Assembly: GCA_023380755.1 (NCBI GenBank)
Contig: JAMCSD010000008.1
Location: 30,991-94,990, forward strand
Source: Patescibacteria group bacterium
GTDB lineage: Bacteria > Patescibacteria > Microgenomatia > UBA12405
Direction of reading: 5' to 3'
Length of the DNA stretch: 64,000 bases
Each line of letters begins with the position of its first letter. Within the stretch, counting starts at the first letter, position 1. Shown piece by piece: positions 51,064 to 59,118 of the stretch. The notes under the pieces were generated by a model. That model did not search any database. It was not told where the DNA came from and was given only the letters and a program-made list of their open reading frames with translations. The position numbers and the translations under genes were made by a program.

Positions 51064-53400
51064 TTACATACTAGAAAAACGGGCAAAAATCACAAAGATA
51101 CTGAGAAAAGCAGAAACCATAATATACGGAGCCAAAGTAGAAACCCAATTATAACGACCGGGACGATAGAGCTTGAGGGTCAGGGAGTTGGTAACCACGG
51201 AAACAGAAGAAAGAGCCATGGCCAGACCAGCCAGCTCGGGTTTTAAGATTAAACCAAAGGAAGCCAGAGCCCGGGCGGCAATGGGAATACCTAAAACATT
51301 GTAAAAGAGAGCAAAAAACATATTCTGTTTAATCTTGCCAACAGTTTGGCGAGAAAGATCGATGGCGGTTAAGACACCACGAAGGTCATTGCTCATAATG
51401 ACGACACTCCCCGCTTCCATAGCGACATCAGCACCGCTGGCCATGGCCAGACCAAGATTGGCTTGGGTGAGGGCGGGAGCATCATTAATGCCATCGCCAA
51501 CCATGGCAACAGTAAGACCCTGATCTTGAAGAGCTTTGACCTCAGCGGCTTTATTTTGGGGTAAGACTTCAGCCAAGACATGAGTAATCCCCAACTCTCG
51601 GCCGATAGCCTCGGCGGTACGGCGGTTATCGCCAGTAATCATATAGACAGTAATGCCCATTTTTTGGAGTTTTTTGATAACTTCGGCTGACGTTTCTTTG
51701 AGCTGGTCGGCAACAGCAATCAGAGCCAAGACTTTAGAGTCGGAGGACAAAGCCATGACCGTTTTGCCTTGGGACTGCAACTCCTCGATTTGAGAAGTGG
51801 AGGTTTCGGGTTTGGAAACTAAATACTTTTGGCCGTTAATCTCGGCAGTAACACCGTGGCCGGGAAGAGCGGAGAAATTAGTAATTAGAAGTTGGGAATT
51901 AGGAATTAGTTTTTTGCAGTATTCAACTATGGCGGCGGCCAGGGGGTGTTCGGAACGAGATTCAATGGCGTGGAGGATAGATAAAATTTCTGAATCCGGT
52001 TTATTGGATAAATTAATAAAATCGGTGACCTCAGGCTTACCTTTAGTGAGAGTACCGGTTTTATCAAAGATAATACAATTAACTTTTTGAGCAATTTCGA
52101 GGGGCTCGCCACCTTTAATGAGGACACCATACTCGGCGCCCTTGCCAGTACCGACCATAATTGAAGTGGGGGTGGCCAGGCCCAAGGCACAAGGACAGGC
52201 AATGACAATGACGGCAACAAAGGTTAAAAGGGAAAAGGTTAAGGTGGCATGCAACAAGAAAAACCAGATAACAAAGCTGAGAAGGGCGAGGCTAATGACT
52301 GAAGGCACAAAGATGGCGGAAATACGGTCGGCAAAGTCCTGGATGGGGGCTTTGGAACCTTGGGCGTCTTCAATTAACTTAATGATCTGAGAAAGAGCAG
52401 TATCGGCACCAATTTTGGTAGTCCGAAACTCAAAGGAACCGGTCTTATTGATAGTAGCGGTATAAACTTTAGAGCCAACAGTTTTTTCCACGGGTAAAGA
52501 TTCGCCAGTCAGAATAGATTCGTCGACCGCGGAGTAACCAGAGACAATTTCCCCATCGACAGGAATGCGATCACCAGGACGGATAACAACAATATCGCCC
52601 AGAACAACTTGTTCGACCGGCACTTCAATAAGTTCATTGTTCCTTTTAACATGGGCAGTTTTAGGAGCCAGACCCATGAGTTTTTGAATAGCTTCGGAAG
52701 TTTTACCCTTAGCCCGGGCTTCAAGCCATTTACCCAGAGAGACAAAGGTAATTAAAAAAGAGGCAACTTCAAAATAAAGATTAGGAACTTTGGCGCCGTT
52801 GAGACCCAGAAGCGAATGAGTGGTGAGGAAATAGGAAAGGTACTCAATTAAGCTGTAAACATAGGCAGTACCGGTGCCAATAGCAATTAAACTATCCATG
52901 GAAAAGGTGCGAACCTTAAGGGCCGAGAAAGCACCGGCAAAGAAATTGCTGCCAACATAAAATAAAACCGGAGTCGACAAGAGAAGAGAAATTAAACCAG
53001 CATAAGGCATGATAACCATCCTGAAGGGCAGAGCCGGGATAAAGTCATAAAGCATGAACAAAAGCATGGGGAAGCTAAGCAAAACGCCAAGACTAAACTT
53101 TTGCCGCCAATAGTTCATTTCAGCTAAACGCTTTTCGCGAGGGGTAACACTTGGATTAGGCAGAGAGGCGTGGTAGCCGGCGACTTCAACGGCCTTAATT
53201 AAATCAGCAACTTTGGCAGTAGAAGGATCATAAACGACATGGGCTTTCTCGGAGGCATAATTGACATTGGCCTCGGTGACACCGGGAACCTTGGAAACGG
53301 ATTTTTTGATTAGCAGAGCACAACTGGCACAATGCATGCCGGTAATATCGAGGTTGGCAACTTGTCGTCCACCAGAGGTGGATTTCACATCGTTTGACAT
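51064..53400 (-). CDS. copA: Cu(+)-exporting P1B-type ATPase
   Basis: The 778-aa protein has one N-terminal HMA domain (GMHCASC, residues 21-27). Eight membrane helices include the Cu-binding CPC (IACPCALGLATP). The TGES actuator loop, phospho-Asp DKTGTLT, HP (SEHPLA) and GDGINDAP hinge are present. It pumps monovalent copper out of the cytoplasm. It follows copZ with a 1-nt gap. Complete and of normal length. Confidence 0.97.
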   Translation of the reverse strand: MSNDVKSTSGGRQVANLDITGMHCASCALLIKKSVSKVPGVTEANVNYASEKAHVVYDPSTAKVADLIKAVEVAGYHASLPNPSVTPREKRLAEMNYWRQKFSLGVLLSFPMLLFMLYDFIPALPFRMVIMPYAGLISLLLSTPVLFYVGSNFFAGAFSALKVRTFSMDSLIAIGTGTAYVYSLIEYLSYFLTTHSLLGLNGAKVPNLYFEVASFLITFVSLGKWLEARAKGKTSEAIQKLMGLAPKTAHVKRNNELIEVPVEQVVLGDIVVIRPGDRIPVDGEIVSGYSAVDESILTGESLPVEKTVGSKVYTATINKTGSFEFRTTKIGADTALSQIIKLIEDAQGSKAPIQDFADRISAIFVPSVISLALLSFVIWFFLLHATLTFSLLTFVAVIVIACPCALGLATPTSIMVGTGKGAEYGVLIKGGEPLEIAQKVNCIIFDKTGTLTKGKPEVTDFINLSNKPDSEILSILHAIESRSEHPLAAAIVEYCKKLIPNSQLLITNFSALPGHGVTAEINGQKYLVSKPETSTSQIEELQSQGKTVMALSSDSKVLALIAVADQLKETSAEVIKKLQKMGITVYMITGDNRRTAEAIGRELGITHVLAEVLPQNKAAEVKALQDQGLTVAMVGDGINDAPALTQANLGLAMASGADVAMEAGSVVIMSNDLRGVLTAIDLSRQTVGKIKQNMFFALFYNVLGIPIAARALASFGLILKPELAGLAMALSSVSVVTNSLTLKLYRPGRYNWVSTLAPYIMVSAFLSIFVIFARFSSM

Positions 53401-53401
53401 A

Positions 53402-53629
53402 TTAAGCTAGAGGTTCGACGACTGGCGTGTAGCCAGTATCTTTAATAACTTGAGACAATTGCTCGGGTTTAACCGCCGTGGGATCGTATTCGATAGTCAC
53501 TTTTTTGGTTTCTAAAGAAGCCTGGACACTGGAAACGCCTGGGGTTTCCTCAAGATTCATCTGAATAATTTTGGGACAAGAAGGACAGTGCATATCGTTG
53601 ACCCGATAGGTAATTATTTGAGTGGTCAT
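53402..53629 (-). CDS. copZ: Copper chaperone (HMA domain)
   Basis: The 75-aa ferredoxin-like HMA domain has MHCPSCP (residues 13-19), which delivers Cu(I) to CopA. TAAAAT lies 6 nt before the ATG (leaderless). No TACTAnn dyad is seen here, so the copZ-copA operon may be controlled differently from the BlaI-linked genes. Confidence 0.93.
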   Translation of the reverse strand: MTTQIITYRVNDMHCPSCPKIIQMNLEETPGVSSVQASLETKKVTIEYDPTAVKPEQLSQVIKDTGYTPVVEPLA

Positions 53630-53671
53630 ATGATTATTTTAAATTTCTAATTTCTAATGTCTACTGATTAA

Positions 53672-55186
53672 TTAATGACAGGAATTACCGCCTCCCCCGC
53701 CACAACCACAGCCCTTAGCTCCGGAACCAACCGGCTGAGCGGCACCAGAAGTAGTACCACTATAACCGTTAGCATCAATCACAGTAATAGTACCGGTATA
53801 CATGCCCATAGTGCAGCTAAAGCGATAGACGCCGGGAGTAGTGGGAGTAAATTCTTTAGTGACAGTTTGGCCAGGAATAGTGTCGATACGACCAGAAAAG
53901 AGGCCCTGAGAAACAATGGAGGAAGCACAACCAGCACTACCATCATTGCTAATCTGCCAAGAAACGGGGGTGCCGGCTTTGACCGTAAACTGATTGGGGG
54001 TGTAACCAGCAGAAGTAACGGTCATGGTAATCACCTGTTTACCGTTAACCTGAGGAACAAGGGCAGCCTGAGCGGTGTTAGCGGAAGAAGAAGTAGCTTG
54101 GGTGGTAGGAACTAAGGAAGAAAAACTGGGTAAACCGATAACGGTAAGCTGATTATTGATATTGAAAAGAGCAAAAAACAAGACTAAATAACCGGCAATA
54201 ACAGAGAATTTAGCGGAAGTTTCGGGGTTACTATGAAGTTTAACACTACTATAGCCAATGGCTATAAGCCCAGGAATAGTGCCAATAGCAAAGAGGCCCA
54301 TAATCAGAGCACCGGTGAGCGGGTTGCCAGAAGCTAACGCCAGGGCTTGAGCAGTAATAGTAAACCCACAAGGTAGTAAAAAGGTGAGAGCGCCCATGAG
54401 AAAAGGGGCAAATTTGCCGGTGAAATTTGATTCATCGCTAATGCTGCCGGTAATAGACTTGGGGAGGCTGATTTGGAACTGAGCCAAGGATCTGACCCCC
54501 AACATTTGGAGACCTAAAAGAATCATGACGGCGGAAACCGCAATAATCAAGAGGGCGGTAAAAAGGGGTGACAACTGGAAGACATTACCAACCAAGCCCA
54601 GAAGAGCACCGCCAGCAGCGTAACCGACCACCCGGCCGGTATTGAATAAAATGTGAGGCTGCATTTTTTGAAGAGTGTCGTCGCTATTGCCAAAATTCCC
54701 CACCCACTGCTTACTAACGGAAAGAATAATGCCACCCACCAGGGCAGCACAACTACTAAAGCCAGCCAAAAGGCCAAAAATTAAGAAAACGGGAAGCGCA
54801 GTGCCGGCACCAACCGAGACCAGAGAGGTTAAACCGGTTTTATCGAGGAACAAAAAGCCAATGATAATAATGCCAGCAATAAAAAGGCTAGAAAGAGGGT
54901 TGCTTTGAGGGACAGCACAGGTAGAGTCTAAGGCGACAGCTCGGGAGGAAGAAAAAGGGGTAGTAGAAAAGCGATAATGGTCATCATGGAAAAGTTTAGA
55001 TAAGTATTTGGCGGTGAGGCGATCCCCGGACTGGTGCTCGATAATGACTTGGTTTTTGGACAAAGAGGCATCAACCATTTCGACGGTCGGCTCTTTGATA
55101 ATCTTTTTTTCAATTAAAATTTCGCAGGAAGCGCAATGCATACCGCGAATGTAAAAAGTGGAACGGATGAGTTTGGTTGATGACAT
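53672..55186 (-). CDS. HMA - TauE/SafE (DsbD-like) - cupredoxin fusion
   Basis: The 504-aa product starts at ATG 55186, fixed by the promoter. Order: HMA domain (IRGMHCASCEI, residues 14-23); a six-helix SafE/DsbD-like membrane domain (about 95-330; GLLAGFSSCAALVGG, TFLLPCGFT with paired Cys); a cupredoxin domain (about 370-470; YTPNQFTVKAGT, FSCTMGMYTG) with Cys/Met ligands and no clear His; and a tail GCGCGGGGGNSCH. It probably transfers copper or electrons across the membrane. Its promoter is under dyad O4. Confidence 0.88.
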   Translation of the reverse strand: MSSTKLIRSTFYIRGMHCASCEILIEKKIIKEPTVEMVDASLSKNQVIIEHQSGDRLTAKYLSKLFHDDHYRFSTTPFSSSRAVALDSTCAVPQSNPLSSLFIAGIIIIGFLFLDKTGLTSLVSVGAGTALPVFLIFGLLAGFSSCAALVGGIILSVSKQWVGNFGNSDDTLQKMQPHILFNTGRVVGYAAGGALLGLVGNVFQLSPLFTALLIIAVSAVMILLGLQMLGVRSLAQFQISLPKSITGSISDESNFTGKFAPFLMGALTFLLPCGFTITAQALALASGNPLTGALIMGLFAIGTIPGLIAIGYSSVKLHSNPETSAKFSVIAGYLVLFFALFNINNQLTVIGLPSFSSLVPTTQATSSSANTAQAALVPQVNGKQVITMTVTSAGYTPNQFTVKAGTPVSWQISNDGSAGCASSIVSQGLFSGRIDTIPGQTVTKEFTPTTPGVYRFSCTMGMYTGTITVIDANGYSGTTSGAAQPVGSGAKGCGCGGGGGNSCH

Positions 55187-55222
55187 ACTACAGAGTGTAG
55201 TATGTACTCTGGATATCGTCAA
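55186..55222 (-). promoter_or_regulatory. Promoter with BlaI/CopY-like dyad O4
   Basis: Minus strand: TTGACG (55217-55222), 17 bp, TACACT (55194-55199), 7 bp, ATG 55186. The dyad TACTACAGAGTGTAGTA (55186-55202) is a perfect 7+3+7 repeat covering -10 and start codon. Confidence 0.85.
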
Positions 55223-55229
55223 GGGGGAA

Positions 55230-56147
55230 TTATAAACAAGGGGTAGAAGAAAGACGGTCCATGACTTGAGTGTGGGTGGTTTGGGAAGTAAAAAGAGTCT
55301 GCCAACAACGGCTGAGGTGGCGACAATCATAAAAAGCAGAGGTGGTCGAAAGAGTGGTAAGAGCAAAGAAAAGAATAACCACCAGGCCACCAAGACCAGT
55401 GAATAAGGCAAACAAATTAGGACGAGAACGGCCGACCAGAGCGGCAAAACGTTCGTGTTGGGCACTAAAATGGGAGGCAACGGCATATTCGGGAACGGCA
55501 GCAGACTGAATAGCAACAAGAGCAGAAATTAAAGGTTTGTTAGTGCCTAAGCGGGAAGCAGCATAAAGGTCAGCCGAAATTTCACTTAAAGTGTCAAAGT
55601 GGCCAAAGAGCCAACCAGAACCAAAGAAGGGAGGTAAAACAGAATTTACCAATTTAAGGAGGATTTTTTTGAGCGGATCGAGTTCTTGGCGATGGAGTTC
55701 TTCGTGATACAAAATTGAAGCAAGCTCATCGGAAGAAAAAGTATCAATGGTGGGAGTACTAACAAATACCTGAGGATAGAGGAAGCCGAGAGTAAAAGCT
55801 TCAAGCCGGGAAGAGGGTAAAACGGTGTAAGAACCGGAGCTAAGAGAAGAGTGTTTTTGAAGAAAGCGGCGGGTGTGAAAAACTTCGAGAAAAAAACAGA
55901 AGACGGCCCGGATAAGGCGGCAAGAAAGATAGAGAACGGCCAAGAGGGAAAGAAAATTAAAGAGGACAGAAATGAAAGAGAGATTAAAAGGGAGATGATT
56001 CTTAAGAGAATCAGCCAGAGTAATGAAGTACATTAAATTACTGCGAAGTATCCGATCGGAGATAACAAAGAAACCGAAGAGGTAACCAAGGCCTAACAAA
56101 AAAAGCAAGGTAAAAAGAGTATTTTTGGCAAGTAAATACTTTTTCAT
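55230..56147 (-). CDS. M56-family (BlaR1-like) membrane metalloprotease
   Basis: The 305-aa protein has four membrane helices and the zinc-protease motif HEELH (LYHEELHRQELDP). SEISADLYAASRLG is present as the third-ligand region. This is the protease half of BlaR1/MecR1; the C-terminal penicillin-sensor domain is absent. It presumably cleaves or inactivates the BlaI-like repressor whose gene overlaps it (ATGA). The signal sensed is unknown; copper or envelope stress are candidates. Confidence 0.88.
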   Translation of the reverse strand: MKKYLLAKNTLFTLLFLLGLGYLFGFFVISDRILRSNLMYFITLADSLKNHLPFNLSFISVLFNFLSLLAVLYLSCRLIRAVFCFFLEVFHTRRFLQKHSSLSSGSYTVLPSSRLEAFTLGFLYPQVFVSTPTIDTFSSDELASILYHEELHRQELDPLKKILLKLVNSVLPPFFGSGWLFGHFDTLSEISADLYAASRLGTNKPLISALVAIQSAAVPEYAVASHFSAQHERFAALVGRSRPNLFALFTGLGGLVVILFFALTTLSTTSAFYDCRHLSRCWQTLFTSQTTHTQVMDRLSSTPCL

Positions 56148-56509
56148 GAATGATCTTTTAAATAGGACTTAAGAAGTTCTAAATCCTTTTTGTTGGACTT
56201 AACGACATCGACAAACTGAGAAATGGCCAGATCTTTGTAAGAACCAACCAAAGTGTCGTAAATGGAAGAAAGGTTATCTTTGATAAATTTATTTTTATCC
56301 TCAGCCGGTTTATAAACATAAGCTTTACCGACCAGTTGCCGTTTGAGGATTTTTTTATCGGTCATGCGTTTGAGCTCAGTCATGATAGTAGTGTAGGCAT
56401 ACTTATCCCCTAGCGAAGACAAGACTTCGGCGGGTTTTAGGGGGTGATCGGCGGCCCAAATGACATCCATGATTTTTTGCTCGAGGGTACCCAAGATTTG
56501 ATGAGACAT
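56144..56509 (-). CDS. BlaI/MecI/CopY-family repressor
   Basis: The 121-aa product starts MSHQILGTLEQKIMDVIW. The winged helix has KPAEVLSSLGDKYAYTTIMTELKRM, the family recognition-helix region, then a helical dimerisation tail with a potential protease site. The CopY-type C-terminal CxC motif is absent, so direct copper binding is unlikely and the M56 protease is the likelier trigger. ATG 56509 fits TACAAT plus 7 nt, and its promoter carries dyad O5 (autoregulation). Confidence 0.93.
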   Translation of the reverse strand: MSHQILGTLEQKIMDVIWAADHPLKPAEVLSSLGDKYAYTTIMTELKRMTDKKILKRQLVGKAYVYKPAEDKNKFIKDNLSSIYDTLVGSYKDLAISQFVDVVKSNKKDLELLKSYLKDHS

Positions 56510-56545
56510 ACTATGTATTGTAGTAGTAGAGATGGGCTTTGTCAA
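56509..56545 (-). promoter_or_regulatory. Promoter of blaI-like gene with dyad O5
   Basis: Minus strand: TTGACA (56540-56545), 17 bp, TACAAT (56517-56522), 7 bp, ATG 56509. The dyad TACTATGTATTGTAGTA spans 56509-56525. The promoter lies inside the 3' end of the Nudix gene. Confidence 0.8.
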
Positions 56546-57068
56546 AGATAGACAAGAGCCGAAAGAAAGCCCATATCTTTATAATCCCCTGTTTGGCGGC
56601 GGCTTTGACTTTTTCAAGCGACCAAAATTCCAAAGGAATATCGGTTTCATCAAATTCAGGATTTTTGACAGTAAGACCAGAGATAGAGGCCTGAACAACA
56701 AAAGCCCTCATAGTACAAAAACCGGGCTGAGGATAAATTTGGCCACAAAGAGTAAGATCTTTTAGTTGGTAACCGGTTTCTTCCTGAACTTCACGAACAG
56801 CAGCAGCAAGCGGATCTTCACCTTCGTTGAGGAAACCAGCCGGAAGTTCATAAACAAAGTCATCAACTCCCCAGCGGTACTGTTTTTCAACCAAAATTTC
56901 GTGGCGATCGTTGGTAACAAAAACTAAAACATAATCCTTACGGATAAGCTGATAAAAATGCCGGGCTTTTTGGCCATCAGGAAGAAGATAATCGTTGTCT
57001 TGAACAGAAAGATAAGGGGTGGAAAGAAGATTTTTAGAAGAAAGAAGGCGCCATTTTTTATCACTCAT
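56511..57068 (-). CDS. Nudix hydrolase (ADP-ribose pyrophosphatase type)
   Basis: The 185-aa protein has a Nudix box AGFLNEGE, seven residues, REVQEETGY (about residues 78-100). It is preceded by VYELPAG, the ADP-sugar pyrophosphatase sub-family signature, and has a Pro in YPQPGF about 15 residues after the box. It hydrolyses ADP-ribose or related ADP-sugars. TATAAT 6 nt before ATG. The last codons contain the promoter of the blaI-like gene. Confidence 0.9.
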   Translation of the reverse strand: MSDKKWRLLSSKNLLSTPYLSVQDNDYLLPDGQKARHFYQLIRKDYVLVFVTNDRHEILVEKQYRWGVDDFVYELPAGFLNEGEDPLAAAVREVQEETGYQLKDLTLCGQIYPQPGFCTMRAFVVQASISGLTVKNPEFDETDIPLEFWSLEKVKAAAKQGIIKIWAFFRLLSIFDKAHLYYYNT

Positions 57069-57110
57069 GGATCAATTATAGCCGAGAAGGCAAATGCTAA
57101 AATGAGGTAT

Positions 57111-57671
57111 ATGTCAGAAACACAAAAGAACCTGGTTAAAGCGTTTGCCGGAGAAAGCCAGGCGAGAAATAAGTACACGGTGTTTGGAGGGCTGGCGCGA
57201 AAAGAAGGCCTAGAGTGGATTGCCAGGGTTTTTGAAGAAACAGCAGAAGAAGAACGGGTGCACGCCAAGGAGTTGTGGGAGCTGCTGCGAGAAAGCACTA
57301 AAGTGGAAGGGGTGGAATTGGACAACAAGCCTTACGGAAAGACCAGTGAAAACCTAAAGGCAGCAGCCACCGGAGAAAGATATGAATGGACAACGATGTA
57401 TCCGGAGTTTGAAAAGGCAGCCAAAAAGGAAGGAGAGAAAGAGGCGGAGAGATTATTTGGGGCATTAAAGGAAGTGGAAGAAGAGCACGAAGAAAGATAT
57501 TTGATTATAGTAAGACACCTGGACGAAAAAACACTATACGACCAGGAAGCGGAGTTGACTTGGAAATGCGTTAACTGCGGCTATATATATACGGGAAAAA
57601 CACCACCAAAGGTGTGCCCACTCTGCAAAAAACCATTCACCTGGTTTATGCCTTTAGGGTTGGTCAAATAA
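57111..57671 (+). CDS. Rubrerythrin
   Basis: The 186-aa product has a ferritin-like di-iron domain (FAGESQARNKY, ETAEEERVHAKELWELL, EVEEEHEERY) followed by a C-terminal rubredoxin domain (WKCVNCGYIY and VCPLCKKPF). It reduces hydrogen peroxide in low-oxygen bacteria. ATG 57111 has TAAAAT exactly 7 nt upstream; the longer frame is antisense to the Nudix gene. Confidence 0.96.
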   Translation: MSETQKNLVKAFAGESQARNKYTVFGGLARKEGLEWIARVFEETAEEERVHAKELWELLRESTKVEGVELDNKPYGKTSENLKAAATGERYEWTTMYPEFEKAAKKEGEKEAERLFGALKEVEEEHEERYLIIVRHLDEKTLYDQEAELTWKCVNCGYIYTGKTPPKVCPLCKKPFTWFMPLGLVK

Positions 57672-57723
57672 GTTATTGACAGAACTGATACGATATAAGT
57701 AGTTGTTAATAATTGAGATAGGT

Positions 57724-58308
57724 ATGACTGACGAAGAGTTGGCACACTTGGTGCAAAACGGCGACAAGGAACAATATGCAGAAATTGTGGAACGTTACGA
57801 GGGAAAGCTTTTCGGATACATTCGGAAACTAATTAACCAACCCAACGAGGAAGTGGAAGACCTACTGCAGGAAGTATTTATTAGTGCTTACGTAAACATT
57901 AATGGCTTTGATGCCAAAAAACAGTTTTCAAGTTGGATTTACAGAATTGCCCACAACAAAGCAGTGGACTTCTTTAAACGACGGAGGCTTAAAAAGATAA
58001 CTGCCCTGGATGAGGATAATGAGGAATGGTTGATAAAAAAAGAAAAACTACAAGAAGAATTGGAAATTGAAACAGAAGAAAAAAAACGCATCAGGAAAGC
58101 GATCCGAGAATTAGATTGGAATTATAAGGAAGTAGTGATGCTCTATTTTTTCGAAGAAAAAAGTTACGAGGAAATATCGGATATATTACATATTCCGACC
58201 ACTAATGTAGGGGTGCTGCTTTATCGGGCAAAAAGTAAACTAAAAAAGAGTCTTCTAAAGCATTATGATATGAGTAGGAAAAACAATGGAAGCCAAAAAG
58301 AAAGATGA
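57724..58308 (+). CDS. ECF-type RNA polymerase sigma factor
   Basis: The 194-aa protein has sigma region 2 (DLLQEVFISAYVNINGF, FSSWIYRIAHNKAVDFFKRRR) and region 4 (YFEEKSYEEISDILHIPTTNVGVLLYRAKSKLKK), with nothing else. It directs RNA polymerase to alternative promoters. It overlaps the next gene by 23 nt, the usual sigma/anti-sigma arrangement. Candidate target promoters are the two TGTAATATTTT-N10-TCGTAT sites close by. Confidence 0.95.
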   Translation: MTDEELAHLVQNGDKEQYAEIVERYEGKLFGYIRKLINQPNEEVEDLLQEVFISAYVNINGFDAKKQFSSWIYRIAHNKAVDFFKRRRLKKITALDEDNEEWLIKKEKLQEELEIETEEKKRIRKAIRELDWNYKEVVMLYFFEEKSYEEISDILHIPTTNVGVLLYRAKSKLKKSLLKHYDMSRKNNGSQKER

Positions 58309-58726
58309 TCAACTAAAAAAGCGGGTAATGGAGAGAATTACCAAAGAGGAAATTAAAATGAAACCGAGATGGCAGTTTTTGGCGGCAGTATACGGAATGA
58401 AAAGCCTGACAGTCCTCTTGTTGTTGGGGGCGGCATTAGTGTTAACGATTTCGATTTACCTAGTGGAAATTAATACCCCACCAGAGCTGTTTGCTTACGG
58501 CCGGGTGGGAAGAGAAATATTTTTACAGGATTTCCCCTATTTTTTGGTTCTCATCACGGTGATTTTGGGAGCCGGAGGCGGGATTTTGTATTCTCGGATT
58601 GGAACACATTATAAAAAGACAACCAAGACAATTCTGATTATGACCACTCTGGGGTTACTGGTGGTGGCGGGGGTGCTAACGGCGGCGCGAATTGTATTTA
58701 ACTTAGACCAGTACTTGGGATTTTGA
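58286..58726 (+). CDS. Probable membrane anti-sigma factor
   Basis: The 146-aa product has a charged cytoplasmic N-terminus (KKDDQLKKRVMERITKEEIKMK) and then three membrane helices. Overlap with the sigma gene and a small membrane protein with a cytosolic helix are typical for anti-sigma factors. No zinc-binding (ZAS) motif is present, so the mechanism would differ from classic ZAS proteins. Confidence 0.65.
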   Translation: MEAKKKDDQLKKRVMERITKEEIKMKPRWQFLAAVYGMKSLTVLLLLGAALVLTISIYLVEINTPPELFAYGRVGREIFLQDFPYFLVLITVILGAGGGILYSRIGTHYKKTTKTILIMTTLGLLVVAGVLTAARIVFNLDQYLGF

Positions 58727-58727
58727 A

Positions 58728-58800
58728 GAAAAACCAATGCCGCCCCGGCGATTTTTGACAACCACTGAGGCGGCGAGGTGTTTTTACTAGCACCTTTGTA
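58728..58800 (-). ncRNA. Candidate ECF-dependent small RNA
   Basis: Downstream of the promoter motif 58806-58832 the minus strand reads a hairpin (AGGTG...CACCT, 58776-58795). A terminator stem (GCCGCC/GGCGGC, 58739-58744 with 58769-58774) and a U-rich tail follow. There is no start codon with a usable frame. The transcript would be about 70 nt and antisense only to intergenic sequence. It could alternatively be just the terminator of the lipoprotein operon. Confidence 0.5.
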
Positions 58801-58805
58801 AATTA

Positions 58806-58832
58806 ATACGAAGAAACCCTGAAAATATTACA
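58806..58832 (-). promoter_or_regulatory. ECF-type promoter motif copy 2
   Basis: The minus strand reads TGTAATATTTT (58822-58832), 10 nt, TCGTAT (58806-58811), identical in elements and spacing to the copy at 59707-59733. Confidence 0.65.
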
Positions 58833-58834
58833 AT

Positions 58835-59113
58835 CTACTGGCTAAGGGAACTATTAAGTTGGTTCAGCTGAGTGTCAACAGTGTCGGTTGGTTGGGCTTT
58901 GAGCTTGTCAAGCAGCTGCTGGTCAGTCAAATTGCTGTCAGGTGAAGTGGGAGCGGGGGGCGGAGCAGTGGGTGCTAAGGTAGCTTCCGCCGCAGGAGCA
59001 GAAGTGGGAGCCGGAGAAGGAAGCGGGGTTGGCGAAGTGGAGGTGCTTGGACCGCAAGCCGCCAATAGAAAGAGAGAGCTAACAGGAATGAGAAGAAGAG
59101 CTAGTTTATTCAT
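58835..59113 (-). CDS. Small lipoprotein
   Basis: The 92-aa product has a signal peptide with lipobox LLAAC (Cys about residue 20), a Pro/Thr/Ser/Ala-rich linker and a short amphipathic C-terminus (LTDQQLLDKLKAQ). It lies 5 nt after the exported helical protein in the same operon, probably expressed from the ECF-type promoter. Confidence 0.75.
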   Translation of the reverse strand: MNKLALLLIPVSSLFLLAACGPSTSTSPTPLPSPAPTSAPAAEATLAPTAPPPAPTSPDSNLTDQQLLDKLKAQPTDTVDTQLNQLNSSLSQ

Positions 59114-59118
59114 GAGAT

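Noticed and set aside
57676..57724. Autoregulated ECF promoter upstream of the sigma gene
   Set aside because: TTGACA and TATAAG are only 12 bp apart and the TGTAATATTTT-N10-TCGTAT signature is absent there.
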